Below are positions 8,921-16,592 of a stretch of DNA of 45,757 nucleotides, one piece after another (within the stretch, counting starts at the first letter, position 1; each line of letters starts with the position of its first letter). The notes beneath the pieces are model-generated. The model did no database searches. It was not told the DNA's origin and worked only from the letters and a program-made list of their open reading frames with translations. This DNA comes from Frankia sp. AgKG'84/4. GTDB taxonomy: Bacteria > Actinomycetota > Actinomycetes > Frankiales > Frankiaceae. The translations under genes and the position numbers were made by a program. Location of the stretch: positions 1 through 45,757 of the forward strand of contig NZ_JALKFU020000003.1 in NCBI RefSeq assembly GCF_023242965.2, in the 5' to 3' direction.

Positions 8921-9258
8921 TGACCGCGACCCCGCCTTTCCGGATCATGCTGACGATGCGGATCCACCCGGGCCGCGAGGCCGAGTTCGAACGCACCTGG
9001 CTGAACATCGGCGACGTGGTCACCTCGCATCCCGCCAACCTGGGCCAGTGGCTGGTCCGCTCGGAGGAGGAGTCGAGCACCTACTACATCGTCAGTGACT
9101 GGGCCGACGAGGCCCAGTTCCGCGAGTTCGAGCGCAGCGAGCGGCACCTGAAGCACCGCCAGGCCCTGCACCCACTGCGCGCCAGCGGTTCCATGGTCAC
9201 CGGCAGCGTGCTGACGCACCTGGTCGGAGCCGCCGCACCGGTGCCGGCGGTCGGTTGA
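8920..9258 (+). CDS. Antibiotic biosynthesis monooxygenase (ABM) domain protein, first copy
   Basis: A 112-residue ferredoxin-like alpha+beta-barrel monomer. The ABM pattern is visible: FRIMLTMRIHPGREAEFERTW strand-helix, STYYIVSDWADEAQFREFE, and a terminal HLKHRQALHPL helix. Members (ActVA-Orf6, TcmH, Cu-type) oxidise anthrone-like intermediates to quinones without cofactor. The ATG shares one base with the ketoreductase stop (TGATG) and the 3' end overlaps the next gene, so the three form one translation unit. It shares its fold with the gene that follows, but the two are not close copies. Confidence 0.85.
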   Translation: MTATPPFRIMLTMRIHPGREAEFERTWLNIGDVVTSHPANLGQWLVRSEEESSTYYIVSDWADEAQFREFERSERHLKHRQALHPLRASGSMVTGSVLTHLVGAAAPVPAVG

Positions 9259-9605
9259 GCGTGGCCGCCGAACCGGCAGTCCGCGTGATGATCTGGGCGA
9301 TCGATCCGCCGGAGGACCCAGGCGCCGTCGAGCGGGCCTATCACGCGATCAGCTCGAAGCTGGTCGGCACCGTGGGTCTGGTGGGAAACACCCTGCAGCG
9401 ATCCGCAGCCGATCCGCGCCACCACCTGGTGGTCAGTGTCTGGGCCGGCATGACCGCGTTCACCGCGTGGGAGCAGGGCGCGAGCCACCGCGGCACCACG
9501 TCACCGCTGCGGCCGCTGCAGGATCCCGACCGGCGCCCGATGATCTACATCGAGGCGGCCGCGTACGGCCCGAGCGGTCCGTTCGATCAGCCACCCACCG
9601 GCTGA
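9255..9605 (+). CDS. Antibiotic biosynthesis monooxygenase (ABM) domain protein, second copy
   Basis: A 116-residue small alpha/beta protein with an ABM-like layout: VRVMIWAIDPPEDPGAVERA, then a VGNTLQRS turn, HHLVVSVWAGMTAFTAWEQG and a final MIYIEAAAY strand. The TTG at 9255 gives a four-base overlap with the preceding stop; the GTG at 9261 is an equally possible start, and neither has a strong ribosome site. It likely works with its neighbour, as two-domain or paired ABM proteins do in several aromatic polyketide pathways. It is the last gene of the locus, followed by a bidirectional terminator. Confidence 0.8.
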   Translation: MSVAAEPAVRVMIWAIDPPEDPGAVERAYHAISSKLVGTVGLVGNTLQRSAADPRHHLVVSVWAGMTAFTAWEQGASHRGTTSPLRPLQDPDRRPMIYIEAAAYGPSGPFDQPPTG

Positions 9606-9644
9606 GCATCGGCGGATGCCGCCGCGACCCGGCGGATGAGGGTT

Positions 9645-9678
9645 CGGGCCGGTCCCACCAGCGGGTGGGACCGGCCCG
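9645..9678. terminator. Bidirectional terminator between the PKS locus and the ligase gene
   Basis: A perfect 15-bp stem (CGGGCCGGTCCCACC / GGTGGGACCGGCCCG) with a 4-base loop lies between two convergent genes, 40 bases from the ABM stop and 45 from the ligase stop. Confidence 0.85.
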
Positions 9679-9722
9679 TCCCGCCGGGACGCACGCCGCC
9701 CCACCGGCGCGAACCTCGGAAG

Positions 9723-10724
9723 TCAATCCTGTTCATCGCGATGGGTGTCAGCGGGTGAGAGGTCGAGTCGAAGGCCCTTGAAGATGGGGTGCCGCAGCCG
9801 TCCCTCGGTGGTCCAGGAGCCGAACTCGACGTCGGCGATCATTCGTGGCTCCACCCAGACCGCCGTGCGGCCGACCTCGGCGGGAACATCGCGGAAAGGC
9901 GGGTCCGTCCGCCGCAGGAACGCCAGCTCACCGGCCAGCAGATCCAGGGTCGCCTCGGTGAGGCCGGAGCCGACCTGGCCCGCGTAGCGCGCACCCCTCG
10001 GGGCGGCGGTGCCGACGAGCAGCGCGCCGATGCGGTCCGCCCGGCGCCCGGCGCCCGGCTCCCAGCCGCCGATGAGAACGCTCTGGCGGCGAGTGTGCCG
10101 AATCTTCACCCAGTCGGCCGAGCGGCGCCCCGGCTGGTATCGGGAGCCGCGGCGCTTCGCGACGACGCCCTCCAGCCCCGCCTGGCCGGTGGCGGCCAGG
10201 ACCTGGCGGCCCGTACCCGCCAGCTCCTCGGACAACCGCAGCGGGCCGTTTCCGGCGAGGTCCGCCAGCAGCACACGCCGGTCGACATACGCCAGGTCCA
10301 CAGCCGAGTGCCCGTCGAGGAAGAGCAGGTCGAACACGAGATAGCGGACCGGGATCGCCGCGGCGCCCCGGCGGGCGAGTGCTGGGGTGGCGATCTGCAC
10401 CCGATGGCTCAGGCGCTCGAAGTCGGGACGGCCCGTCGGCCCGAAGGCGACGACCTCCCCGTCGAGAATCACCTGCCTTCCCTCGAGTGCCGGGCCGAGG
10501 GCGGCGAGTTCGGGAAAGACCAGGGTCACGTCCCGGCCACCGCGGGTGCGCAGCCGGGCCCGGCCCGCCTCGACGAACGCCAGCAGCCGCACACCGTCCC
10601 ACTTCACCTCGTAGGCCCAGTCCGGACCGTCCGGCGAGGTGAGCGCCGGCATGGCGAGCATCGGCTCGATCCTCGTGGGCATCGGTTCCGGGGCCGCCGT
10701 CAGGGAGGACTCGACGCGACGCAT
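9723..10724 (-). CDS. ATP-dependent DNA ligase (LigC/LigD-ligase type)
   Basis: A 333-residue stand-alone ligase with an adenylation domain followed by an OB-fold domain. The nucleotidyl-transfer motif is EVKWDGVR with Lys41 as the AMP-accepting residue. Further motifs are RTRGGRDVT, ILDGEVVAF, YLVFDLLFLDG, EGVVAKRRGSRY and WVKIRH. The C-terminal part (PVRYL onwards to WVEPRMIADVEF) matches the ligase module of bacterial NHEJ ligases. The frame is open further upstream, but the ATG at 10724 has TAGGAG seven bases ahead. No Ku, polymerase or nuclease gene is adjacent, so a NHEJ role is only possible; single-strand gap repair is an alternative. Confidence 0.93.
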   Translation of the reverse strand: MRRVESSLTAAPEPMPTRIEPMLAMPALTSPDGPDWAYEVKWDGVRLLAFVEAGRARLRTRGGRDVTLVFPELAALGPALEGRQVILDGEVVAFGPTGRPDFERLSHRVQIATPALARRGAAAIPVRYLVFDLLFLDGHSAVDLAYVDRRVLLADLAGNGPLRLSEELAGTGRQVLAATGQAGLEGVVAKRRGSRYQPGRRSADWVKIRHTRRQSVLIGGWEPGAGRRADRIGALLVGTAAPRGARYAGQVGSGLTEATLDLLAGELAFLRRTDPPFRDVPAEVGRTAVWVEPRMIADVEFGSWTTEGRLRHPIFKGLRLDLSPADTHRDEQD

Positions 10725-11176
10725 CACCACGCTCCTATCCTCCAGCCCCGGGGCCCTGGTGAGCCGCTGTGCCTGGCGTCGGACACGGCGACGGGCACCC
10801 GCGGACCAGTCGTGCCAGCACCGTCGTCGCGCGGCCGCGGGCCAGCTGACCAGCATGTTCCGTGCGGCGGAGCCGGAACCTTCACGCAGCGGTGTACCCG
10901 CGAACCGGCTCGGGTGCTCCCGGGCCGTCGTGCCGGGCCGTCGTCCCGGGCCGTCGTCCCGGGCCGGTGGCCTCGCTGTGGCGAGGCCGATCCGGGGCTC
11001 CTCGTCCGCTGTGTCCACTCAGGTGACCGGCTGTGCTCTCCGCGGCGCCGCGAGACGGCGCTGCGTGCCGAATTGAGTCCCTGGTGTAGAAATGCGCCGT
11101 CCGTCTCGATGGCACTGGTAGGCGGCGGTCACTGGTTCCGGCAGCCGTTCCGGACAGCGCTTTTCGGGAGATGTGA
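10725..11176. other. Divergent promoter interval between ligase and membrane protein
   Basis: It must hold the promoters of both divergent genes. The only structure I can see is a short tandem repeat at 10920-10967. Reading frames crossing it are extensions of the ligase frame without start signals. Confidence 0.5.
10920..10967. repeat. Tandem repeat, 13-bp unit CCGGGCCGTCGTC, about 3.6 copies
   Basis: Three back-to-back 13-bp units (the first ends in G instead of C) and a partial fourth lie between divergently transcribed genes. The unit is strand-asymmetric and not a simple palindrome. Confidence 0.85.
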
Positions 11177-12436
11177 ATGCCTGACTCGTCCGCGCTGGAC
11201 GTTCTTATCGGTCTCGCGCTGCTGTTCGCCGCGTTCAGCCTGGCGGTCTCCCGCGTCAACGAGGCAGTGCTCGGCCTGCTGAACTATCGGGGCCGCCGGC
11301 TGGAGGCGGAGCTGCGCCGGCTACTGGGAGGCCGGGCCGCTGGCGGTCCGCGGCCAGGCGCGGACGACCACACCGGTGCCGACATGGCGGCGGAGCTCCT
11401 CGATGGGCCCCTGCGGGCACTGCGCACAGCGGGCGACGACGACCCCAGCGCCAACGTGGCGGACCATCCGCCGGCTCGCGGCGGATGGTCCGCGGTGCGC
11501 CGCGCCCGTCGCCTTCGGCTGCCCTCCTATGTTCCGTCCACCGTGTTCGCCCAAGCCCTGGTCGACCGCGTGGATCCGCCGGCCCGCGCGATGCTCTCCC
11601 AGCTCCGCCCACAGACCCTGTCCGAGCAGACGCCCGCGGACGACCGCGCCAGATACGAGACGGCCTACGAGGCGGCCAATCGAACCCTGAACGGGACCAC
11701 CGCGGAGGCCCTGTACGACGCGGTCCCCGCGGATCACGCCGCCGGCCGTGTGATCGCCGCGGCGCTGGTCGCCGCGGTCGGCTCCGCAGCGGTCGGGACG
11801 CTCGAGGAGGGGCTGGCCGCGATGCCGCCCTCGATGGCGAAGGCTGCGCTGACGGCGGCGGTGGTCCGCACGGGCGGGGACCGAGAGAAGATCATCGCCG
11901 AGTTGGCGAAGTGGTACGACGAGGCGATGGACCGGCTGTCCGGCTGGTACAAGCGGCGCGTCGCCGTGTTCCTGCTCTGTTACGCCCTGGCTATGTCCGC
12001 CGCGTTCAACCTCGACGCGATCGGCATCGCCCGTACCCTGTGGCAGGACGGCACGGTGCGGCAGGCTGCGGTGACCGCCAGCCGCACGGAACTCGACCAG
12101 TCCGCGGCCGCGAGTGCCGAATCGGCGGGCGCCGGCGCTCAGCAGTCCGGCGACGCGGCGAACTCGCGGGCCTCGGATGCCACGGAGGAGGCGATCCGAG
12201 CGGTGCGGGGCGCCTCCGGCCTCGCCCTTCCGATCGGCTGGATCCGGGCCACCGAGGACCGTGACGATCCCCGTGAGGTGCCCCGGTCAGCGGACCGTTG
12301 GCTGGTGAAGATCCTGGGTATCGCGATCGCGTGCTTCGCCCTCACCGCGGGGGCGCCGTTCTGGTTCGAGCTACTCGGCCGGCTGGTCAACATGCGGTCC
12401 ACCGGTCCGAAGCCTCGCTCCGCCACCACCGGCTGA
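11177..12436 (+). CDS. Uncharacterised three-segment membrane protein
   Basis: A 419-residue protein. There is one membrane segment at about residues 8-28 (LDVLIGLALLFAAFSLAVS), then a soluble middle part, a second segment near 265-290 and a third near 380-400. Conserved-looking blocks are RVNEAVLGLLNYRGRRLEAE after the first segment, SYVPSTVFAQAL, WYDEAMDRLSGWYKRRV just before the second, and TAGAPFWFELLGRLVNMR after the third. I recall the same block order from uncharacterised bacterial membrane proteins, but no function is known to me. The ATG lies about 10 bases after a GGGAG. It is divergent from the ligase gene, with a flavin reductase gene 115 bases downstream. Confidence 0.8.
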   Translation: MPDSSALDVLIGLALLFAAFSLAVSRVNEAVLGLLNYRGRRLEAELRRLLGGRAAGGPRPGADDHTGADMAAELLDGPLRALRTAGDDDPSANVADHPPARGGWSAVRRARRLRLPSYVPSTVFAQALVDRVDPPARAMLSQLRPQTLSEQTPADDRARYETAYEAANRTLNGTTAEALYDAVPADHAAGRVIAAALVAAVGSAAVGTLEEGLAAMPPSMAKAALTAAVVRTGGDREKIIAELAKWYDEAMDRLSGWYKRRVAVFLLCYALAMSAAFNLDAIGIARTLWQDGTVRQAAVTASRTELDQSAAASAESAGAGAQQSGDAANSRASDATEEAIRAVRGASGLALPIGWIRATEDRDDPREVPRSADRWLVKILGIAIACFALTAGAPFWFELLGRLVNMRSTGPKPRSATTG

Positions 12437-12551
12437 TCTTCATCACTCTCCGGCGGGGCGCGTGGTGCGACGCCCTGCTCGTCGGACGTCGTCGGCGTGG
12501 CCGGTGGCAATCCGTTGACCGGTCGGGCCGATCGGAGGAACTTCGGACACG

Positions 12552-13043
12552 ATGCCTGGACAGAGCCCCTTTCACGACGCGGTGAGCGCCATCAGCTACC
12601 CGATGGCGGTTGTCACGACGGTCGCGCAGGGTGGGGAGCGTAGCGGTTGCCTCGTCGGATTCCACACCCAGTGCAGCATCGAGCCGCCGCGCTACCTGGT
12701 GTGCATCTCGCGGGCCAACCACACCCATCGCGTCGCCCGCCACGCCGATCACCTCGCGGTGCACCTGCTCGACACCGCCGCTGAGGAGCTCGCGACGCTC
12801 TTCGGCGAGCAGACCGGCGACGAGATCGACAAGTTCGCCCGGTGCGCCTGGTGGGAGGGTCCCTTCCACCTGCCGATCCTCCAACAGGCGCGCGCGTGGT
12901 TCGCCGGTCCGGTCCGGGTCCGCAGTGAGGTGGGCGATCACACGGCGTTCGTCCTCGAACCGGTCGACGGTGCCGCCGCCGGCCCGTTCCACCAGCTCGG
13001 CTTCCAGGACGTCCGGGACATGCGCCCGGGCCACCCGGCCTGA
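12552..13043 (+). CDS. Flavin reductase-like FMN-binding protein
   Basis: A 163-residue protein with the split-barrel flavin reductase fold. It shows the typical MAVVTTVAQGGERSGCLVGF strand pair, CSIEPPRYLVCISRANHTHRVA, and LAVHLLDTAAEELATLFGEQ. Relatives either supply reduced FMN to a two-component monooxygenase or act as F420/FMN-binding oxidoreductases. No partner oxygenase lies next to it. The ATG at 12552 has GGAGGA about 12 bases upstream, a long but acceptable distance. A crotonase-family gene starts 20 bases after its stop and is probably co-transcribed. Confidence 0.85.
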   Translation: MPGQSPFHDAVSAISYPMAVVTTVAQGGERSGCLVGFHTQCSIEPPRYLVCISRANHTHRVARHADHLAVHLLDTAAEELATLFGEQTGDEIDKFARCAWWEGPFHLPILQQARAWFAGPVRVRSEVGDHTAFVLEPVDGAAAGPFHQLGFQDVRDMRPGHPA

Positions 13044-13062
13044 GCGCGCGGCGGCCAGAAAG

Positions 13063-14202
13063 ATGATCTCTTCGTCGGCGGCTGTCCTCGCCGAGCTGCG
13101 GGCCGACCCGGAGGCGTTCGGTCCGCTGAGCGGCCGCGCCCTGCTGGCCGTCGACGCGGCGTCGGCCGACGCCGCCCGCGTCGGCGAGCTCGTCCAGCGG
13201 CTGCCCTGCGTCTGCGTCGCCGTCGCGGACGACCCGCAGGCAACGCCCGGGGAGATCACCACGGCCGGCTTCGATATTCTGCTCACCGGCAGGCCGCATG
13301 CGCCCCGTCCCTGGGTCAGCGTGCCGGGAGCGGTGACGGCGACCGTCGACCTGCTGTTCGCCGCGGCCGCGGCGAACCCGTTCGCGGCGGCGGCGCTGGT
13401 GCAGCTGCTTCGTAGCAGCAACGGCCTTGACATCCGGGACGCCGTGGTCGCCGAGTCGTTCGCCTACTCGGCTCTGCAGGCGGGACCGGAACACGCGCGG
13501 TGGCTCGCCCGCCGGCGCCACTCGGCGCGACCGGTCCGCGGCACCGATCGCCGTCACGCCGCACCGGCCCGCGCGGGCACTGTCCAGCGACCTCGACCCG
13601 GCGAGCGCGAGGCCCCCGCGGTGCGATCCACCCCCACGGTTCTCCTCGCACGCGAAGGATCGACGCTCGTCGTGACTCTCAACCGACCTGCGGTCCACAA
13701 CGCGGTGAACACCGCTGTGCGGGACGGGTTGGTAGGTGCGTTCCGGCTCGCCGGGCTCGACGACGACGTCACGGAGATCCGCCTCGCCGGCGCCGGGCCG
13801 TCCTTCTCCAGCGGCGGCGACCTGGTGGAGTTCGGTACGCTCCCGGGACCCTTCGAGGGGCACGCCGTGCGCACGACCCGCAGCATCCCGCTGAGCCTGC
13901 TGGCGACGGGCCTGCCAGCGACCGCCTGGGTGCACGGACTGTGTATCGGCGCCGGGGCGGAGCTACCCGCGTTCTGCGGGCGGGTCGTGGCCGCGCCCGA
14001 CGCCACCTTCCGGCTTCCGGAGACGGCCATGGGCCTCGTCCCTGGTGCGGGCGGCACCGCGAGCCTCCCGCGGCGAATCGGCCGCGAACGCGCGACCTAC
14101 CTGATCCTCAGTGGCCAGCCCATCGGCGCCGAGCAGGCCCTGGCCTGGGGACTTGTCGACGAGATCGCGGCCGGGCCCGGTGCGCCACCGGCCGGCGGCT
14201 GA
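13063..14202 (+). CDS. Enoyl-CoA hydratase/isomerase family protein with an extra N-terminal half
   Basis: A 379-residue protein in which the C-terminal part (from about residue 195) is a recognisable crotonase: LVVTLNRPAVHNAVNTAVRD, the oxyanion-hole region AGAGPSFSSGGDLVEF, VHGLCIGAGAELPAFCGR, and LPETAMGLVPGAGGTASLPR with Glu at a usual catalytic position. The first 160 residues resemble a crotonase remnant lacking the active-site loops (LLAVDAASADAARVGELV; then ANPFAAAALVQLLRSSNG and IRDAVVAESFAYSALQAG, like a C-terminal crotonase helix set). A charged linker joins the halves. The ATG at 13063 follows the flavin reductase stop and has only a weak AGAAAG ahead. The substrate is unknown. 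Confidence 0.82.
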   Translation: MISSSAAVLAELRADPEAFGPLSGRALLAVDAASADAARVGELVQRLPCVCVAVADDPQATPGEITTAGFDILLTGRPHAPRPWVSVPGAVTATVDLLFAAAAANPFAAAALVQLLRSSNGLDIRDAVVAESFAYSALQAGPEHARWLARRRHSARPVRGTDRRHAAPARAGTVQRPRPGEREAPAVRSTPTVLLAREGSTLVVTLNRPAVHNAVNTAVRDGLVGAFRLAGLDDDVTEIRLAGAGPSFSSGGDLVEFGTLPGPFEGHAVRTTRSIPLSLLATGLPATAWVHGLCIGAGAELPAFCGRVVAAPDATFRLPETAMGLVPGAGGTASLPRRIGRERATYLILSGQPIGAEQALAWGLVDEIAAGPGAPPAGG

Positions 14203-15149
14203 GCCTGCCAGTCACACCGCAGCGGACTGAGGCGCCCGGGTACCCCGTGCCCCACTGCCGCGCGGCTCCTGACGGCACGGCGGCGCGGCGAGCCCGAGCA
14301 CGGCACGACGATCAGCCACCTGACGCGCTCGCCGTCGCGTCGGAGACCGCCGTCGCGCCGTGCCGACCATGGCCGCGTCCCGCTCCCCGCGTGGGCGCGG
14401 CCGCCTCAGCGGCGGTGTGTGGTCGCCCGCCCGATCTCCACGCTGTCCGAGCTTCGCATCTGGTGATCCGCCGCGACAGGTCCGTTGGGCGCCGGTCGGA
14501 CACGCGAGTGGCCGGTGCCTCGCCGGGTCGACCGGACCACCGGGGTGGGCCGTCCGACCGTTGCGCCTGTCCGTGGCGGTGCCCAGCCGGGCCCGCGGAC
14601 GAGCCGGAGCATGGGTCGCGGCAGAACCGTCCGCAGACGCTGCCGGCGCGGGCCGGCGAGCTGCTGGCGCTGATCTCGTGGCTGGAACGCGCGCGTGATC
14701 GGAAGCGTTCATGACATCTTCCTGACATGTCCTGGTGATGTCCGCCCGGCCTGTCCAGGGACGGCAAGGGTGCGTGGCCGTCCCTGGACAGGCCGGGCGG
14801 GGCAGCTGGACCAGGCGGGGGAGCGGCGCCTCGCCCTGCTGGCAACCGCTGCGGCGGAAAGCTGCCACCACCTGGGAAGACGATGTCGCGGCCGGGTCCC
14901 GAGCGCACGGCGAGTGCGCCCGCCCGCCAGTCTCCCTGCCGACGCGGGCACTGAGGTGTCCGCGGAAGCCAAGTTTCGGAGGCGGTGAGGCTGCGGTTTC
15001 GCGGGTTTCCAGTGGATGAAGTGATTGTTTCCGTCCCCTGGTGACCGGGTTGGCCCGCCGATGCCACCGTCGCGGTGGGTTTGGGGCGGTAGTCTCGGTC
15101 TGGAAGAACTGGGAAGATCGACGGCGTCCTGCCGCGGGCTCGCCCGGGT
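14203..15149. other. Gene-poor interval with a long hairpin
   Basis: About 950 bases without a convincing gene. Long open frames exist on both strands, but they overlap one another, are Arg/Pro/Gly-rich, lack ribosome sites and show no family motif, as expected in very GC-rich non-coding DNA. The one clear structure is the perfect inverted repeat at 14742-14800. The phosphofructokinase promoter probably lies in the last 150 bases. Confidence 0.55.
14742..14800. repeat. Perfect 24-bp inverted repeat with 11-base loop
   Basis: The left arm 14742-14765 and right arm 14777-14800 are exactly complementary, and the pairing can extend by a G-T wobble at the outer end. The loop is AAGGGTGCGTG. It lies 540 bases after the crotonase stop and about 350 bases before the phosphofructokinase start, too far from either to be a simple terminator. 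Confidence 0.95.
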
Positions 15150-16538
15150 ATGTATGGAGCGAAGAGACGAAGCGCCAAACGAGACGAGGGCCGGGCAACG
15201 GTGGGTGCGCCACTACTGGTGGATAATGCCGATCTATCGGTCAAGACCTTGGGTCCATGCCGGATAGATTCACCCCTTCTGCCGTTGTTGGGTGAACGGC
15301 CGACGACACAGCATTACATCGACGAGGCGGACAAGGTCCTCTACGACGACACCGCTTCCATGATCTTGGAGCGCGGGGTCGACCTCGCCGAGTTGCCTGG
15401 GTTCGAACCAGCCGGCCCGCGCCGGAAGATCTACTTCGATCCCTCGAAAACCCGGGTCGGCATCGTCACATGCGGGGGCCTCTGTCCGGGATTGAACAAC
15501 GTGATCCGCGGTCTCGTCCTGGAGCTGACGTCGCACTATCGCGTCCGGCGGATCGTCGGTTTCCGCAACGGCTACCAGGGGTTCATTCCGCGCTACGGGC
15601 ACGACGTGATCGATCTCACCGCCGAGAGTGTCGCCAGTATCGACGACGATGGCGGAACCATCCTCGGCAGCTCTCGCGGCCAGCAGGATCCAGGCGAGAT
15701 CGTCGACTGCCTCTCCCGGATGAACATCAACATTCTGTTCGTCATTGGTGGGGACGGCACGCTTCGCGGCGCGAAGGAGATCTCCCGGGTCGCCACCGAG
15801 CGCGGCGAGAAGATCGCGGTCGTGGGGATTCCGAAGACCATCGACAACGATATTCCCTATATCGATCAGAGTTTTGGTTTTCAGACGGCGTTCGGCAAGG
15901 CCGCGGAGTCGATCCGCGTCGCCCACGCCGAGGCGACCTCCGCGCCCGGTGGCCTGGGAGTTGTCCGGCTCATGGGTCGGCACTCCGGCTTCATCGCCTG
16001 TTACGCGACTCTTGCCAAAAGCAACGCTGATGTCGTGCTCATTCCGGAGCTGCCCTTCAAGCTCGAGGGTGACGGCGGGCTGCTGAGTTACCTGCGCAGC
16101 CGGGTACTCGAACGTGGCCATGCCGTGGTCGTGGTCGCCGAAGGCGCCGGCCAGGAGCTCATCACGGACCAGCCGGAGGGCGCGGACGCCTCCGGTAACC
16201 GCAAGCTGCACGACGTCGGTCAGGAGATCTCCCGCCGGATCAAGGATTACTTCGACGCCGAGTCGATCGAGCTGAACCTGAAGTACATCGATCCGAGCTA
16301 TCTCATCCGAAGCGTTCCGGCGAACCCGTACGACAGCGTGTACACCATTCGTCTCGCGCATGCCGCCGTGCACGCCGCGATGTCGGGTCGAACCGAGATG
16401 GTCGTGGGCCGCTGGCGTCGCCGCTTCATCCATATTCCAATCGGGCTGGCGGTCAGCCAACGCAACCAGGTGGACCCGGCCGGCGACCTCTGGATGTCCG
16501 TCCTCGAGGCGACGGGTCAGCCGCCGCGTTTCGAATAG
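15150..16538 (+). CDS. 6-phosphofructokinase, plant/spirochaete-like ATP-dependent group
   Basis: A 462-residue phosphofructokinase. The core starts with RVGIVTCGGLCPGLNNVIRG. The phosphate-donor motif is GGDGT at residues 200-204 and the substrate motif is PKTIDND at 228-234. MGRHSGFIA and an EGAGQE segment complete the active site. PPi-dependent enzymes have GGDDS, whereas classical bacterial ATP enzymes have PGTIDND. The combination GGDGT plus PKTIDND is that of plant-type ATP-PFKs. An N-terminal extension of about 95 residues (DSPLLPLLGERPTTQHYIDE) also fits that group. The start is uncertain: the ATG at 15150 is used, but the GTG at 15201 is possible. Confidence 0.9.
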   Translation: MYGAKRRSAKRDEGRATVGAPLLVDNADLSVKTLGPCRIDSPLLPLLGERPTTQHYIDEADKVLYDDTASMILERGVDLAELPGFEPAGPRRKIYFDPSKTRVGIVTCGGLCPGLNNVIRGLVLELTSHYRVRRIVGFRNGYQGFIPRYGHDVIDLTAESVASIDDDGGTILGSSRGQQDPGEIVDCLSRMNINILFVIGGDGTLRGAKEISRVATERGEKIAVVGIPKTIDNDIPYIDQSFGFQTAFGKAAESIRVAHAEATSAPGGLGVVRLMGRHSGFIACYATLAKSNADVVLIPELPFKLEGDGGLLSYLRSRVLERGHAVVVVAEGAGQELITDQPEGADASGNRKLHDVGQEISRRIKDYFDAESIELNLKYIDPSYLIRSVPANPYDSVYTIRLAHAAVHAAMSGRTEMVVGRWRRRFIHIPIGLAVSQRNQVDPAGDLWMSVLEATGQPPRFE

Positions 16539-16558
16539 GACGCGGACCGTGTCGCGGA

Positions 16559-16592
16559 TGACGGTTCGACGCCTTCCCGGGTCGAACCGTCA
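16559..16592. terminator. Bidirectional terminator between pfk and the acetyltransferase gene
   Basis: A 12-bp perfect stem (TGACGGTTCGAC / GTCGAACCGTCA) with a 10-base loop. The right arm includes the stop codon of the convergent acetyltransferase gene. Confidence 0.85.

Noticed and set aside
9789-11282. A 497-codon plus-strand frame opposite the DNA ligase gene
   Set aside because: It is antisense to the ligase, which has a complete adenylation domain and a good ribosome site.
14212-15244. Long minus-strand open frames (310-333 codons) in the gene-poor interval
   Set aside because: They overlap each other, are Arg/Pro/Gly/Ser-rich, have no ribosome site and cross the perfect inverted repeat; this is normal for stop-poor GC-rich DNA.
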